A stretch of 64,000 bases of DNA, from contig JAPTHN010000111.1 in NCBI GenBank assembly GCA_026936325.1, forward strand, positions 62,001 through 126,000. Reading direction: 5' to 3'. The first letter of the stretch is position 1. Each line of letters opens with the position of its first letter. Source of the stretch: Platynereis dumerilii. Lineage: Eukaryota; Annelida; Polychaeta; Phyllodocida; Nereididae. The notes beneath the pieces were generated by a model. That model did no database searches, had not been told where the DNA came from, and saw nothing but the letters and a program-made list of their open reading frames with translations. Made by a program: the position numbers and the translations under genes. Positions 1-10,390 of this stretch are shown piece after piece.

Positions 1-2561
1 ATTGGAGTGATCATGTGACTAAGAGCTTTTCCTATAATTTGCAAATTGGATTCAAGTCAAATTTCATGGATACGCTACACTCTGCTTTGATAATTTATAA
101 CAAAATTAATGCATTGTGTCATATTCCAAGTTACACTGATTGCCATGGGATATTGAGAGGACTTTGTGGGTCAGTTGAAATGGTTACAGATACGTTAATG
201 AATTGTGTGTGGGAAGTGCGAGTCCCAGATGGGTTGTGTATTAATGTTACAATAGATAACTTCCCAAACGGTGATCCCTTCACTCGTGATTACTTTTCAT
301 TATCACTGAGAGATGGAGATAAAAAAGGGGGCACTGCTGGAGTCCAGTTTTACCTCAATCAGGCCAGAAGCATTGTGGTAACTAATACCTCAATAACTTC
401 TGTCCATCTTAAAATTGTAAAATTGTTTTCAGTCAGCAAACTTACTTTCCACTTTCAAGCCATTGAGTGTAATTTGATGGTAACCTTCAATGCTATCACA
501 ATCATAGACCTTGAGGGTCATACATTTAGTGAAAAAAGTAAAGTCTTGGTCACCAGCATCAATTCAACAAAGAGAGAAGATCTGATTTTGGCAATTCAGA
601 CCATGCAGACTGCGGTGCGAGTCAGCTTCAGCACACATCCTTCATTTATTCTGCTAAAGCCAACTTATAAGCAAAATATTACTGTCATGCCTTATTCTCA
701 TAGCCCTCAGACTGACACTACAGAGTACCATTTCCTTCTTAAAACAACAATTTCATCTTATGTGTATGTGATGTTTCATTGCATTAGGCAGCTGGCTTTA
801 TACAACGGACCGAGTTCCATGTCATCAAAGTTGAATTTTACTTGTCAAGTGGGAGAAATGGCAAATATAACATCAAGTTCTTTTCAGTTGTACTTGGTGT
901 ATATCAAGCAGTCTAATGTCACACAGGGGCATTTAAATCTGTCTTTTACAGGGATTTTTATGAAGGTGGACAAAAATAATTACTTTGTGAGGGAGGAGAG
1001 CCGTGACTTCCAGCTCTCATGGGATTTTGCAAACACATCACATTCCTCTTATTTAATTCAAAGCATTACTTGTCCAAAAAATTTTTGTTGGTTTGAGTAT
1101 GAAATACAATCCAATGATCTTGAAGACACCCCGCAAGGATATCTCTGTCAATTCCATGGAATAGTAGCAAAAGCACAATCCATAGATGAGTCAGCCTTTC
1201 AAGTTGGACCGCTGTGCTCTCAGACACAAATGTCAGTTATTAAAAATGTTTCACTTACAACTATATATGAAATGATATATATTATCATTTATGATTATGG
1301 TTTCTCAAATTCAAAAGGTGCATTGTTTATCCCGAAGAGGTCTGCCAGTCAATCATGTATTGGAATAATTAATCCTTGCAGTATCTGTACACTGCCGCCT
1401 CTTGTTTTTTTTTCACATGATGGTTATATGTCTTTACTCTCAAGCATTCAAATAGCATGCACAGATGAAGGTACTGCTTTAGTGACAGTGCTATCCAGGT
1501 GTGTATCAATACAACTTATTAATAACAAATTTGAAGAAAGGGAGACATGTCATTGGCAAGTGATAACATTTGAGTCTTTTCCTTTGAAATTTACTCTCTC
1601 TTTGAGATGGGAGGAAAAGTCCAGAAGTATTTGTGCTGTGAATGCTAAAGACTTGCACTTTTCGAGACCATTTGTTGCAAAAACTTACAAAAGTGGAGTC
1701 AAAATAATGAAATATCCAAGTTATCAGTTTGAATCAAAGAGCCATAACTTCATGATTGCGTACAAATGCTTTGTAAACCACTTCTTTAAAATCACTGTTG
1801 AAACGGGAGACCCTCAGGTAAACACATGTAAAACTATTCATCTTTCTCCATCCAAAGCTCTGCTAAATGTGCCAAAATTTGATGGACCTTGTTTCATATA
1901 CTCCCTGAAAGTCGAAAGTAATATTTTTATTTTTGATGCTTCATTCCTAAGTGGCAACATTAATGAATATCCTAACCAGTTTTCGGTTGCTGCATACATA
2001 GAAAACACAACTTATATTGAGAGATTATCAAATACTGAACAACTAGAATTAACTATTTTTGACAGAATGTATAATTCCGAAATATTTTACACCTATGAAT
2101 TTACGCAGATTCCTTTTGTTTGGCGAAGTTACGGCCAGTATGTGACAATTATGGTCAATGCATCTAAGATCCAAGAGCAACCACTGTCTTTGTGGATCAT
2201 TGTTAATGCTATTTTTGAAGCACACTCTTTATTCACTCATTATATGTATCCCCACCCTGTCACATTGGAGGAGAGCTGCTTCAAGCATGATAGATTCAAC
2301 ATAGAAGGAAGTGGTTGCTTCAGCATCCACACTAATTTCACTGGCTCATGGCTCGAGTCTGAAGAAGTTTGTAAAGAAGAAAGTGGCCATCTTTGGTCAG
2401 TAAATAATAAATATATTTGGAATGAAGTGATGCGTTCATACAAATATTTGATAGAAAACCAACAAGAGATACAATCTGAATATGATGGTGGAATCAATGC
2501 TGTTGCATTACTGCGTTCATCTTCTTTGATGTATTTGGGAGGCATGAAGCATTCAAAGGAG
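1..2561 (+). CDS. CUB/C-type lectin ectodomain exon of a GRL101-like receptor (5' partial)
   Basis: This is the first visible coding exon of a large receptor gene. The frame is open to the left window edge, so the true start and signal peptide lie outside. It ends at 2561 on a complete codon (GAG) followed by a strong donor, GTAAGG; the frame runs on to a stop at 2637-2639, but that stretch is read as intron. The roughly 850 encoded residues are extracellular in character: many N-glycosylation sites, and several CUB-like modules recognisable from spaced cysteines with C-x-W starts and, at 790-950, a CUB-like run with LYNGPSSMSSKL, an SSSFQLYLVY strand and a later LNLSF strand. From about 2270 a C-type lectin domain begins (ESCFK, GSGCFSI, SWLESEEVC). 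The lectin domain is finished in the exon at 14778. Seen: frame, donor, modules. Inferred: that both exons form one transcript; phase 0 on both sides and the split lectin fold support it. Confidence 0.78.
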
Positions 2562-2839
2562 GTAAGGGAACTTTTGTTGTCTAATGTCTATCTCAAAGGT
2601 TTTTTTAGTAGTGCATGCATAGATATTCCAAATTTTTAGGGACATTTTTAAAAATATGTTTCAAGTCTTAAACCTGAAAGCATTTTTTATTAATACCATC
2701 ACATCTTCAACATAGATGTATTATATATCCAAGCTATCCATGTAATTGTTGTGCTTCAATGGGAATAGGAACACTTCTGCTGAGGAAATTTGTAATTTTG
2801 CCTTTATGTGTGCTATTTTGTGCATGATTCCTCACAAAA

Positions 2840-3130
2840 TGTATCTAATTTGACATTTTATAGCTAACTTTGATGTGTTGATCTGACAAGACAGGGCAAG
2901 AATCAGACAATGAATGACAAGACAGGGACTGATCCCGCAAGATTTGACAGAAAAAGCCACAATCAGACATAAACTGATTAGACAAGAAACAGTCAGACAT
3001 GCAATACATATACAAGCAATAATAATATTAATCATATGCAATAACTAGACATGCAATAATCACACAAGAAAAGGTCAGACAGAAGATCAGACAAGTAATA
3101 ATTTCACAAAGAAATATCTGACAATTATAG
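2840..3130. repeat. Degenerate minisatellite (AATCAGACAAG-type units)
   Basis: Short imperfect units built on ATCAGACAAG / CAATAAT recur through this stretch. The same unit type forms a longer array at 11840-12235 in the same intron. Short apparent reading frames here come only from the repeat. Confidence 0.7.
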
Positions 3131-3260
3131 GAATTCTCTTTGAAGTAGACCTCTCAGTCATCAGAACCAAACAATCAGACTGTAAAGGATGTATGGTAGA
3201 ACTACTCATTTGTGACCAATATCCATTTAGTTTTCTGTGTTCAAAGAAGCTGGGAAATAT
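3126..3260 (+). repeat. Interspersed repeat, copy 1 (mate at 18557-18690)
   Basis: Shared blocks such as GGAATTC, CTTTGAAGTAGA, GTATGGTAGAA and ACTCATTTGT occur in the same order and spacing at 18557-18690, and both copies are followed by CTAT-type microsatellites. One copy lies 0.6 kb after the first coding exon, the other 0.8 kb after the last. It is either an old transposon or a remnant of a tandem gene duplication. Confidence 0.6.
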
Positions 3261-3407
3261 GAATCCTTTTTATCAGGTTCAGCAAATTGTAAACTTAAAC
3301 ACACTGACACAACTTTAAAAAGAAAAAAGCTGTCTCGTAACCCCATGCTCAGTATAAGGTGTGAAGTGGTTTATTATTTTGATCTATCTATTGATCTATC
3401 TCTTGAT

Positions 3408-3408
3408 A

Positions 3409-3503
<95 letters not shown>

Positions 3504-3540
3504 TTATCTGTCTATGTATCTATGTATCTATCTATATATG
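3408..3540. repeat. (TATC)n microsatellite
   Basis: More than twenty tandem CTAT units, degenerating at the 3' side. They sit directly after a 130-bp segment that is repeated at 18557-18690. The Tyr/Leu/Ser-rich frames across it are repeat artefacts. Confidence 0.95.
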
Positions 3541-3929
3541 TACGTATCTACTATCTACTATCTATGCAAAAGTAATATGAGAAATTGGTTGCAAAGTGTC
3601 GTGTTCTTAATTTGCGAGGTTCTGACATAAAGGTGAAATTGGAAAAAGTAGTTTTGTAATATAAATTGAAATATCAAATGAAATAATACTCTTCATCGTG
3701 GAAAATACTTGCTAGACTCAAGACTCAAGAATTTTATTTTTCCACAAAATTTCATAATTATACAGTTTTGAACAATTATTAACAATTAAGGATTTGTAAC
3801 AAAAGCAGCTCTAGTTGAACACAGTCATGATGTATAATTAAGATGAATTATGTGGAACAGGATGACAGGTATATAGAAACATGAATGGACAGGAGGTCAG
3901 AAAACAGAGTTCACAGGCCTTTTGCATGG

Positions 3930-4270
3930 ATGTCTTGCTGCCATCTCACAACTGTTTTGGCACTCACTCCTGGTTGTGGGTGCCTGGAATTTCAGCAGCT
4001 GTGGATGTGGTGGTCTTGAAACAGTCTTGAAATGGTCACCCAGATTCTGATGGATGTTGTGCCTGTCTTGATCATGGGTTGTGACTGCAGGTCGGCTTTA
4101 GAAGGTCCTTTATTCAGCCTGTTACACCGAACTTGAGCTTGCTGATTGCTGGCTGGGAGCAGCCCCTCTGACGTGCAACCTCATTCTGGGACATGCCAGA
4201 TACCAGCATCCCAACTGCTGGGCCTCATTGCTCAATGGAGAGCCTACCAAATGGCGGTCTTTTGGTGTAT
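3930..4270 (-). pseudogene. Tc1/mariner transposase relic (N-terminal HTH part)
   Basis: The reverse strand reads, in one frame, VGMLVSGMSQNEVARQ followed by CSQPAISKL, which is the first helix-turn-helix of Tc1-type transposases. Further along in other frames come a DRHNIHQ-like block and PGVSAKTVVRWQ, matching the second DNA-binding part. The frame is interrupted by several stops and shifts, so this is a dead copy. The DDE catalytic half was not recognised. The call rests on order and spacing of the N-terminal motifs. The neighbouring bases 3540-3930 show nothing else. Confidence 0.65.
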
Positions 4271-6422
4271 CCCAACTCAGGAAAGATCAAGGAACTTTTC
4301 TGGGTGCTTTTTGTGCAGTTAAAGGTAGTAAGTCCGCCAATTCTATGTAAAATTAAACTTGCATTTATAGATCATAAACTGATAGATTTTAAGTATAGTA
4401 TACATCTCTAAGCAACAGAATTGCGTGTTTTCATAATTAAGTGAGTTTAATTGATTGTAAAGCCTTAAATTACTTAAGGAGAGGCCTGCATTGCTTGATT
4501 TGTAAACAAAACAAGACTTTTTCACGGCATGAAAAACTGTTTGTTTACACTTTTGAAGGAATCTATCTTCACATATTGAGCACAGAATGAGAGTTAAGTA
4601 AATTTTGTTGCTAGAATAGGTTTAATATGACTCTAATCTTTCTTTTGGACATTGTTTTTTTTGGCAACATACCAACTTTAACTTATATGGCCTTGATGAG
4701 AGTTTCACCGAGGACACAGGCCCAAACCAGATTTAGATTTTTCTGGACTCTGTCACTTGTGAATTTTAAGACTAGACTATCAGGTACCGTAATAGGCCTT
4801 TGGTCAAAGGGTTATTTCTGATGGATTCTTCTTAACTTGGGAAATATGCATCCTTTCAGAAAAAAATTTACTGGAAAAATTGCTTGATATTGTTCCTACC
4901 TAAAAAAAAACAGCTCTTATGACCAAATTACCAATGACTTCACCAACTTTGTTGAACCTCTAAATACCATTAGACATCACCAAGATACTTATGCGTACCA
5001 TTCGAAAAGCTGGTATCTTATTGACAATTTTGCATGTTTGCACCCAGCTAGGGATTAACTGTGTTTACAACAGCAAACAAACATTCATTATTGTTTATTT
5101 TGCAAAAATTATAGGTTAAAATGTTTAATAAAAGCAGCGCATGATGTCTAAGTCAATTAGACACCTCTTTGTCGGGTACTAACATGCATTTCTGTCAGTT
5201 AGATCCCGACCGGACACAAAAATGCATGTTAGAACCCTCCAAATCGGTGTCTAGCTAATACCTGGATGTGGTGCCTTCTGCGTATATCAGGATAAGGATA
5301 GAATAAGGATAACCTTATTAGAATAGAGATTCAATTCCAGCTCAGATGAAGCTTAGAAGATTTATTTTGGACCAGCTCAAAAATTTTATATAAAGGGTGA
5401 CCGATTATTGAATATTCAAATCTCAAATCGGATATTTATTTAGCTTGAGATGCTTCAACTATTTAGCAGGAGTGGTCTAGTCTTAGTTTTGTAAATTATG
5501 TGACTAGTAATTCAGCATAAATTTGTGTTTCTAACTATGTCTTCAGTTGTCGACTACTTCCATGCATATATACAACCGTTTCAAACTAGGTAAACCTGAT
5601 GTTTTAGGAGCATGATTCATGAAAGTTTGTTTGGTTGCCATTTTGATATCTTAGCTTGTAAATTGTAACTTTAGAAGGGCACTTTTAGCAGTATTGCATA
5701 GATATTGAAAGTTTCATATGTCAATTATTTTTATATTTTCAATCTTTTAAGTTTTAATTGTGAGTATGGAAAATCTGACATAAATATATTAAAAATTTTC
5801 TTGTTTTGGTATGAGGAAAGTTGAATGTGCTAATGAGGGTGAACCCCTAGATATATGGGCATGGCTTCATTGAAACCAGCATACCTGAAGACATATATTT
5901 GGACACTAAAACAGTATTTCTAGTGTGCATACATCAAATGATATTCACTGTTAAAGGTTTTTCTGGGAGTTCATGCCTTTTCTTTCAGACTTATTGCCAT
6001 GGAAATGCTATTATTCTCTCAGCAAAATATTCCTCAACTCTTGGGACTATTTTAAAATTTCATTTGGTATCAAAATTGATTGTTATCAGCATCATCTATG
6101 TATGATCAATTTCATTTTATTTTCTACAGGTCTAGGTTCAATCAGCTGATATTGATGTTGGTTACCATGGCAACTTTATTTAGGGGAGAGGCAGGTTAGT
6201 TGAGACGCAAGGTTAGTTGATACGCCCCATCTCCTGGGGTCACAAATGATCATTTGAGAAAATTGTGCCATGTGTAAGAAGCAGAATGAAAAAACATTTC
6301 TTCAGGTTTAAATCAACAGGAAATCGGAATTAAAGTTGAGGAGTGAAGCCAAAAAGTGGAAAAATCACTGTTCTGAGTGAATTTGTGCTCAGCAGGTAAA
6401 TGCTTTCGTTCTGGCAAGGGAT

Positions 6423-6604
6423 TGTGGCAGGCGGCAGCACTGTGCCAGAGACACTGTCAGAATGTGCCATCTAGTGTCATCATGCATCAGTGATTCTGGG
6501 TCATGCAACACTGCGGCTCAGTGCATTCTGGAACAGACCACCGAAGAGTACACATGTCCTGCTTGTAAGTGCCATCCTGACCCCATGCCCAACGAGCTGC
6601 AACA
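6423..6604 (+). repeat. 5' LTR
   Basis: 182 bp, TG...CA ends, about 98% identical to 10209-10390, preceded by GGAT. Confidence 0.88.
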
Positions 6605-7358
6605 TTGATGTCAGAGTGGGATTTCTACAGGAAAATGATCTTCTAGACAAGGAAGAAGCCTCTACAAGCCGGTATTTGTGGAATTGTTCTTAGGGCCGCT
6701 CCCCTTAGGCAGCAGAAAATAGTGCTGGCCTGAGCTGAGCTGTCAGCCATTGGCAATCTTGAAACAATATCCAAGTCAATCCTCCAAGATAAACAAAGAT
6801 ACTAACCAAATTCATTGATAATCTGAGAAACTACTACCTATACTTCATTTCTGCCTAGTTATTTTGTGTTGTCATCTTGTAAATTTTCATATTTTTCCAT
6901 TTCAATCTCCAGCCGTCACCCATTATCATCCAATCAAAACATGGTCATCTGTCCCATCTTATTTTTTGAAGGCCTCTCATTCAATTTTTTATCTACAATA
7001 ACCCTCACCATCCCTCTCTAATCATTCAAAATCTTTACCAAGTTTTTTTTCAAAAATTTTGTTTTTTTTAAAATTTATTCAAATAGTAGCACACTTACCA
7101 TTGTTTGAGTGCAGCAGAAAAGCTGATTGATTTATTTGGTTGCCTCACACCCTGGTAGTGTTACTCATTCTGTTTTTGCATAATCTATTCCCAAAAATTT
7201 GTAGAAAAAAAAAAAAAAAATCTTATATACACCCTAATACCAAAAATATTTTTTTACTCTCATTTTTCCTGCTCAATTGTTATCACCATTCATCATTCCT
7301 ACTAATTTAACTGACTTGGTAATTTTGTTGCACAATTAGTGGGATATATCAAACAGTT

Positions 7359-7655
7359 ATGGTTGTTAATCTAGACCTCGCCACTGAGGAGGAACTGATG
7401 ATGCTTCGTAGTGTAGACCCAGTCTCTGCCAAAGCCATAATAGACAGTAGGCCAATCACTACTTGGGAACAATTACAGTGCTGCGTGCCTAACTTGGCAA
7501 AAAGAGACATTTTGGCTTGGCACCAGAGAGGGGTAGTGACTTCGCAGATTCGTGAATTCCAGAACTTGACTGTTGATAATGGTCTAGATGTTGTGACAAT
7601 GTTTGATACCCTAATTGAAAGCCAGCTCAATAACTTATGCCAATTTGGTGCGTGA
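7359..7655 (+). CDS. LTR-element frame with a ComEA-type helix-hairpin-helix
   Basis: Ninety-eight residues. Residues 3-55 read like a tandem helix-hairpin-helix of the ComEA/T2SK type: VNLDLATEEELMML, then a hairpin with AKAIIDSR, then TTWEQLQCCVPNLAKRDI. In other proteins this fold binds DNA or RNA backbone without sequence specificity. Its place between the 5' LTR and gag suggests a nucleic-acid-binding part of the element's particle or RNA packaging, which is inference. No family match can be checked here. Confidence 0.6.
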   Translation: MVVNLDLATEEELMMLRSVDPVSAKAIIDSRPITTWEQLQCCVPNLAKRDILAWHQRGVVTSQIREFQNLTVDNGLDVVTMFDTLIESQLNNLCQFGA

Positions 7656-7664
7656 AATAAAGCT

Positions 7665-8036
7665 ATGTCCAGGGCAGGCGAATACCAGCCCATGAAAATT
7701 GACCCCAATGAAGTTGACCCCTCGTCCATGGGTGGTGCAGGCCTCCCACTTGACCTTGATTACTCCAAGCACCCCCAAAAGCCCCTACTTCTTGGGAATC
7801 AAGTCGCACACCAATTAATGGCCAGTACGGGGGCGGCCCCGGGAACATCAACCATGCTAACATCAGATATGGAGAGTCGAAACCCCCAAAAGAAGAAACA
7901 GCCTTCAGAGAAAAGAAACGAAGATCCAAGTCCCGGCACCATCGACATGACTCTTCATCAAGCTGTGACTCTACCCATCGTGGTCTGCTTGCCATTGTTG
8001 AAGGACTGCACAAGCTCAGTGAGACACTTTGTATGA
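7665..8036 (+). CDS. LTR-element frame of unknown function
   Basis: A 123-residue frame between the helix-hairpin-helix frame and gag, rich in Pro, Ser, Lys and Gly, without a recognisable domain. It has the composition of a Gag linker region. Whether it is translated is unknown. Confidence 0.35.
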   Translation: MSRAGEYQPMKIDPNEVDPSSMGGAGLPLDLDYSKHPQKPLLLGNQVAHQLMASTGAAPGTSTMLTSDMESRNPQKKKQPSEKRNEDPSPGTIDMTLHQAVTLPIVVCLPLLKDCTSSVRHFV

Positions 8037-9493
8037 CTGCTCATGAACAACAGATAAGTCAGGAAAGGTTCTTCCAGAGCCAGGAGCGCTTATTGAACAA
8101 TTTAGAGAGTAACTATAGAAGACATGAAGAGATTTTAAGTGAGCGCAATGACACCTTCTTTAAACAAATGAAGGAGGTGGTGTGTGACGTGAGGTCTGCA
8201 AATTCTGGTGAAGTCATCGCAAAGCATGTGGCATCTACATTGAAGGAATTCCACACAGCATTAGCAATGAATGTTTCTCCCATCAAGGAATCTAAAGCTA
8301 CTGTCCTATCTGAGACTGTTTGTGATGGTGGTCCGGACCAAGATGACCATGAGGAAGCTGACCAGTCAACGCCAAGGAGATGTGAACACCACAAGAAGAT
8401 CAAACATGTGTTCCCCAGTGATGGTGCATGCAGATCTCAACTATGCAGGGAAAAGAAGGATGTGAATTTAAATTGTGGTAGCAATTGGTCTCCTCATCAG
8501 TCATTTGTCAGTGAGAGTAATGTGTCATCACCAGGTGCTCGACGGAAGTTGGAATCCAACTTGATTGAGAATTTTGAGGGCAGTCCACAGCTTTGGGAAG
8601 GTTGGAAGAAGAATTTCCTATTTGTGGCGGATGCAGTGAATTGGAATGACCAAGAGAGATTACTGATGTTACGGACTCATCTTCGTGGACCAGCCATTAA
8701 TGCAGTGCTGAATCTTCCAGAAGCTACACTGAATGACTACCATGCAATCCTCAACTCCCTTGATGCGAGGTATGGAGCTAGCAGAGAATCTACAAAGCAA
8801 CGGCTTCGTACTGAACTTGGCAGAGTGAAGCAACTGCAGAATGAAGATCTTGATGTGTTTGCTGATAGGGTTTACGCAATGACCATCAGCGCCCATCCAA
8901 GTGACTTGAATGAGGCACACCTCCAACGTTATGCTGTTGACGCCTTATTGGGAGGCTGCAGGGACTCAAATGCTGCCTTCCTTGCTGCGATGAGTAACCC
9001 TGCAACCGTGACCGATGCTGTGGAACAAATGAAGAACGTACAAGTCTATGGAAGTAGAACTAGAGCCAAGTTGGTGACACGCCAAGTCTCTTTTGAAGAT
9101 AGCAGACCTGCACTAAGTGTCAGGCAGATTTCGGCATCTCCTATGCACTGTGTCACCTGTGAGGGTTCAGGTCACAAGTCCCGAGACTGTGTCAATAAGC
9201 GTAGAAGATCTCCATCACCTTTCCGCTGTTACGAGTGCCAGGACCGTGGATACATTGTAACTGAATGTGCAAATAGGCAGCAACAGCCAGATAGCCGAAG
9301 TTCTGGAGCTTCTGGTTCTGAGATTGAGGGCTCCAGAAAAGAAAGAGGGAGAGAGAGGAAGAAGCAATCATCACGCAGAGATCATCATTCTTACAGTTCA
9401 TCACTAGCAAGAGACTCATTATATCACTCACACAGGGAAAGTGAAAACTATATTCATCACCATTCGTCATCACATTTAAACTACCGGCGGTAG
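8033..9493 (+). CDS. gag: Gag-like protein of the LTR element
   Basis: A 486-residue frame. Residues about 1-60 are charged and may form a coiled coil. Residues about 175-345 have the retrotransposon Gag capsid pattern: NFEGSPQLWEGWKKNF, a WNDQERLLMLRTHLRGPA block, LDARYGA, and a LDVFADRVYAM block. A zinc knuckle CVTCEGSGHKSRDC follows near residue 375 and a second Cys-rich CYEC block near 398. The tail is Arg/Ser/His-rich. Known role of the family: capsid assembly and RNA packaging. It is the main protein the element encodes, and no pol follows. Confidence 0.8.
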   Translation: MTAHEQQISQERFFQSQERLLNNLESNYRRHEEILSERNDTFFKQMKEVVCDVRSANSGEVIAKHVASTLKEFHTALAMNVSPIKESKATVLSETVCDGGPDQDDHEEADQSTPRRCEHHKKIKHVFPSDGACRSQLCREKKDVNLNCGSNWSPHQSFVSESNVSSPGARRKLESNLIENFEGSPQLWEGWKKNFLFVADAVNWNDQERLLMLRTHLRGPAINAVLNLPEATLNDYHAILNSLDARYGASRESTKQRLRTELGRVKQLQNEDLDVFADRVYAMTISAHPSDLNEAHLQRYAVDALLGGCRDSNAAFLAAMSNPATVTDAVEQMKNVQVYGSRTRAKLVTRQVSFEDSRPALSVRQISASPMHCVTCEGSGHKSRDCVNKRRRSPSPFRCYECQDRGYIVTECANRQQQPDSRSSGASGSEIEGSRKERGRERKKQSSRRDHHSYSSSLARDSLYHSHRESENYIHHHSSSHLNYRR

Positions 9494-9712
9494 ACCTGTC
9501 TGGCCAATGGTCTACTGCAAGTGCTGAGGGCCAAGTGAAGTTTGGTCCCCCCAATGTATGTCTCCTGCAGGGCGTATGTCTCCACTCCTGGTACAAGTGA
9601 TGAATTGCATCGTGGCTTATTAGATGTGCTATTGAAGAAAGAAGAACATCTGATTTATCCGAATGAAGTGAAAGAAGATTTGTGCTCATTTGAGAAGAAG
9701 CTGACTCCCGGT

Positions 9713-10070
9713 GGAGATGTAGGCCTCCCTTTCCCCAAGACTGCTATTGGTGGAGCTTAACAGAGATTGTCTCCAAGGTCCTTCATTGCATATGTTTTAA
9801 GTCCTGTCCACTGGAGATGTAGGTCTCCATGATTTCCAAAGGAGTTGCACGACTCCTAACTTTTTCTTTTCATGTTACGAAATTTGTCCTTTTGGTGATG
9901 CATGTCACCGGCTTTTCCTGAGGAGCTGCATGGCTCCTTTAGCCCATGTTAGGTAGTTTTTCACGTGGAAGTGCCTTTTTCCTTTTTCCGATAGGAGTTG
10001 TTTGGCTCCTGCTCCCCTATTTTTCTCCCCCTGTTTTTTTGTTGTTGTCCAGCGGAGTTGCATGACACCG
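9713..10070 (+). other. Row of seven 16-nt stem-loops in the LTR element
   Basis: Stem-loops lie at 9713-9728, 9813-9828, 9841-9856, 9894-9909, 9922-9937, 9994-10009 and 10054-10069. All fit GGNGN-TGNNNG-NCNCC (the last closes ACACC): five-base stem, six-base loop. Loops are TGTAGG (twice), TGCACG, TGCATG (three times) and TGTTTG. Stem pairs change together: A-T, T-A, C-G and T-G at the fifth pair, A-T and T-A at the third. The first and last copies each hold one mismatch. This covariation points to selection on RNA structure. Placement between gag and the 3' LTR suggests a packaging, dimerisation or export signal, which is inference. Confidence 0.75.
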
Positions 10071-10208
10071 CACTATTTGTTCCACCTTGGTTGGCTGCCT
10101 GAAAAACAAACCTGGGTGGAAGGTGGAAGCGAAATAATCGATGCCAAGAAGATGGAAGTGAGGCGAGTGGTGACCAGCAGAAGGACCTAAAAACAAACCT
10201 GGGTGGAG

Positions 10209-10390
10209 TGTGGCAGGCGGCAGCACTGTGCCAGAGACACTGTCAGAATGTGCCATCTAGTGTCATCATGCATCAGTGATTCTGGGTCATGCAACACAGT
10301 GGCTCAGTGCATTCTGGAACAGACCACCGAAGAGTACACATGTCCTGCTTGTAAGTGCCATCCTGACCCCATGCCCAACGCGCTGCAACA
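10209..10390 (+). repeat. 3' LTR
   Basis: 182 bp, TG...CA ends, followed by GGAT, which matches the four bases before the 5' LTR. Confidence 0.88.

Larger units (their letters stand above)
6423..10390 (+). mobile_element. Gag-only LTR retrotransposon (fossil or recent, non-autonomous type)
   Basis: Two 182-bp direct repeats, 6423-6604 and 10209-10390, start TGTGGCAG and end CTGCAACA (TG...CA) and differ at about three positions, so the copy is young. A 4-bp target duplication, GGAT, flanks it. After the 5' LTR a sequence resembling the complement of a tRNA-Leu 3' end (about 6605-6622) is the likely primer site, and GGGTGGAG before the 3' LTR is the likely polypurine tract. Inside lie a helix-hairpin-helix frame, a short second frame and a Gag frame with zinc-knuckle region. 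No protease, reverse transcriptase, RNase H or integrase was seen. Ends look whole; by content it resembles the TR-GAG class, dependent on a partner element. Family is probably Gypsy-like from the Gag, not certain. Confidence 0.85.

Noticed and set aside
3237-3630. Membrane-protein-like frames rich in Ile, Tyr, Leu, Ser
   Set aside because: They translate the (TATC)n microsatellite.
9542-9760. 72-residue frame after gag as a protease or pol start
   Set aside because: No Asp-Thr/Ser-Gly or other pol motif, and its 3' part overlaps the first hairpin of the RNA array.
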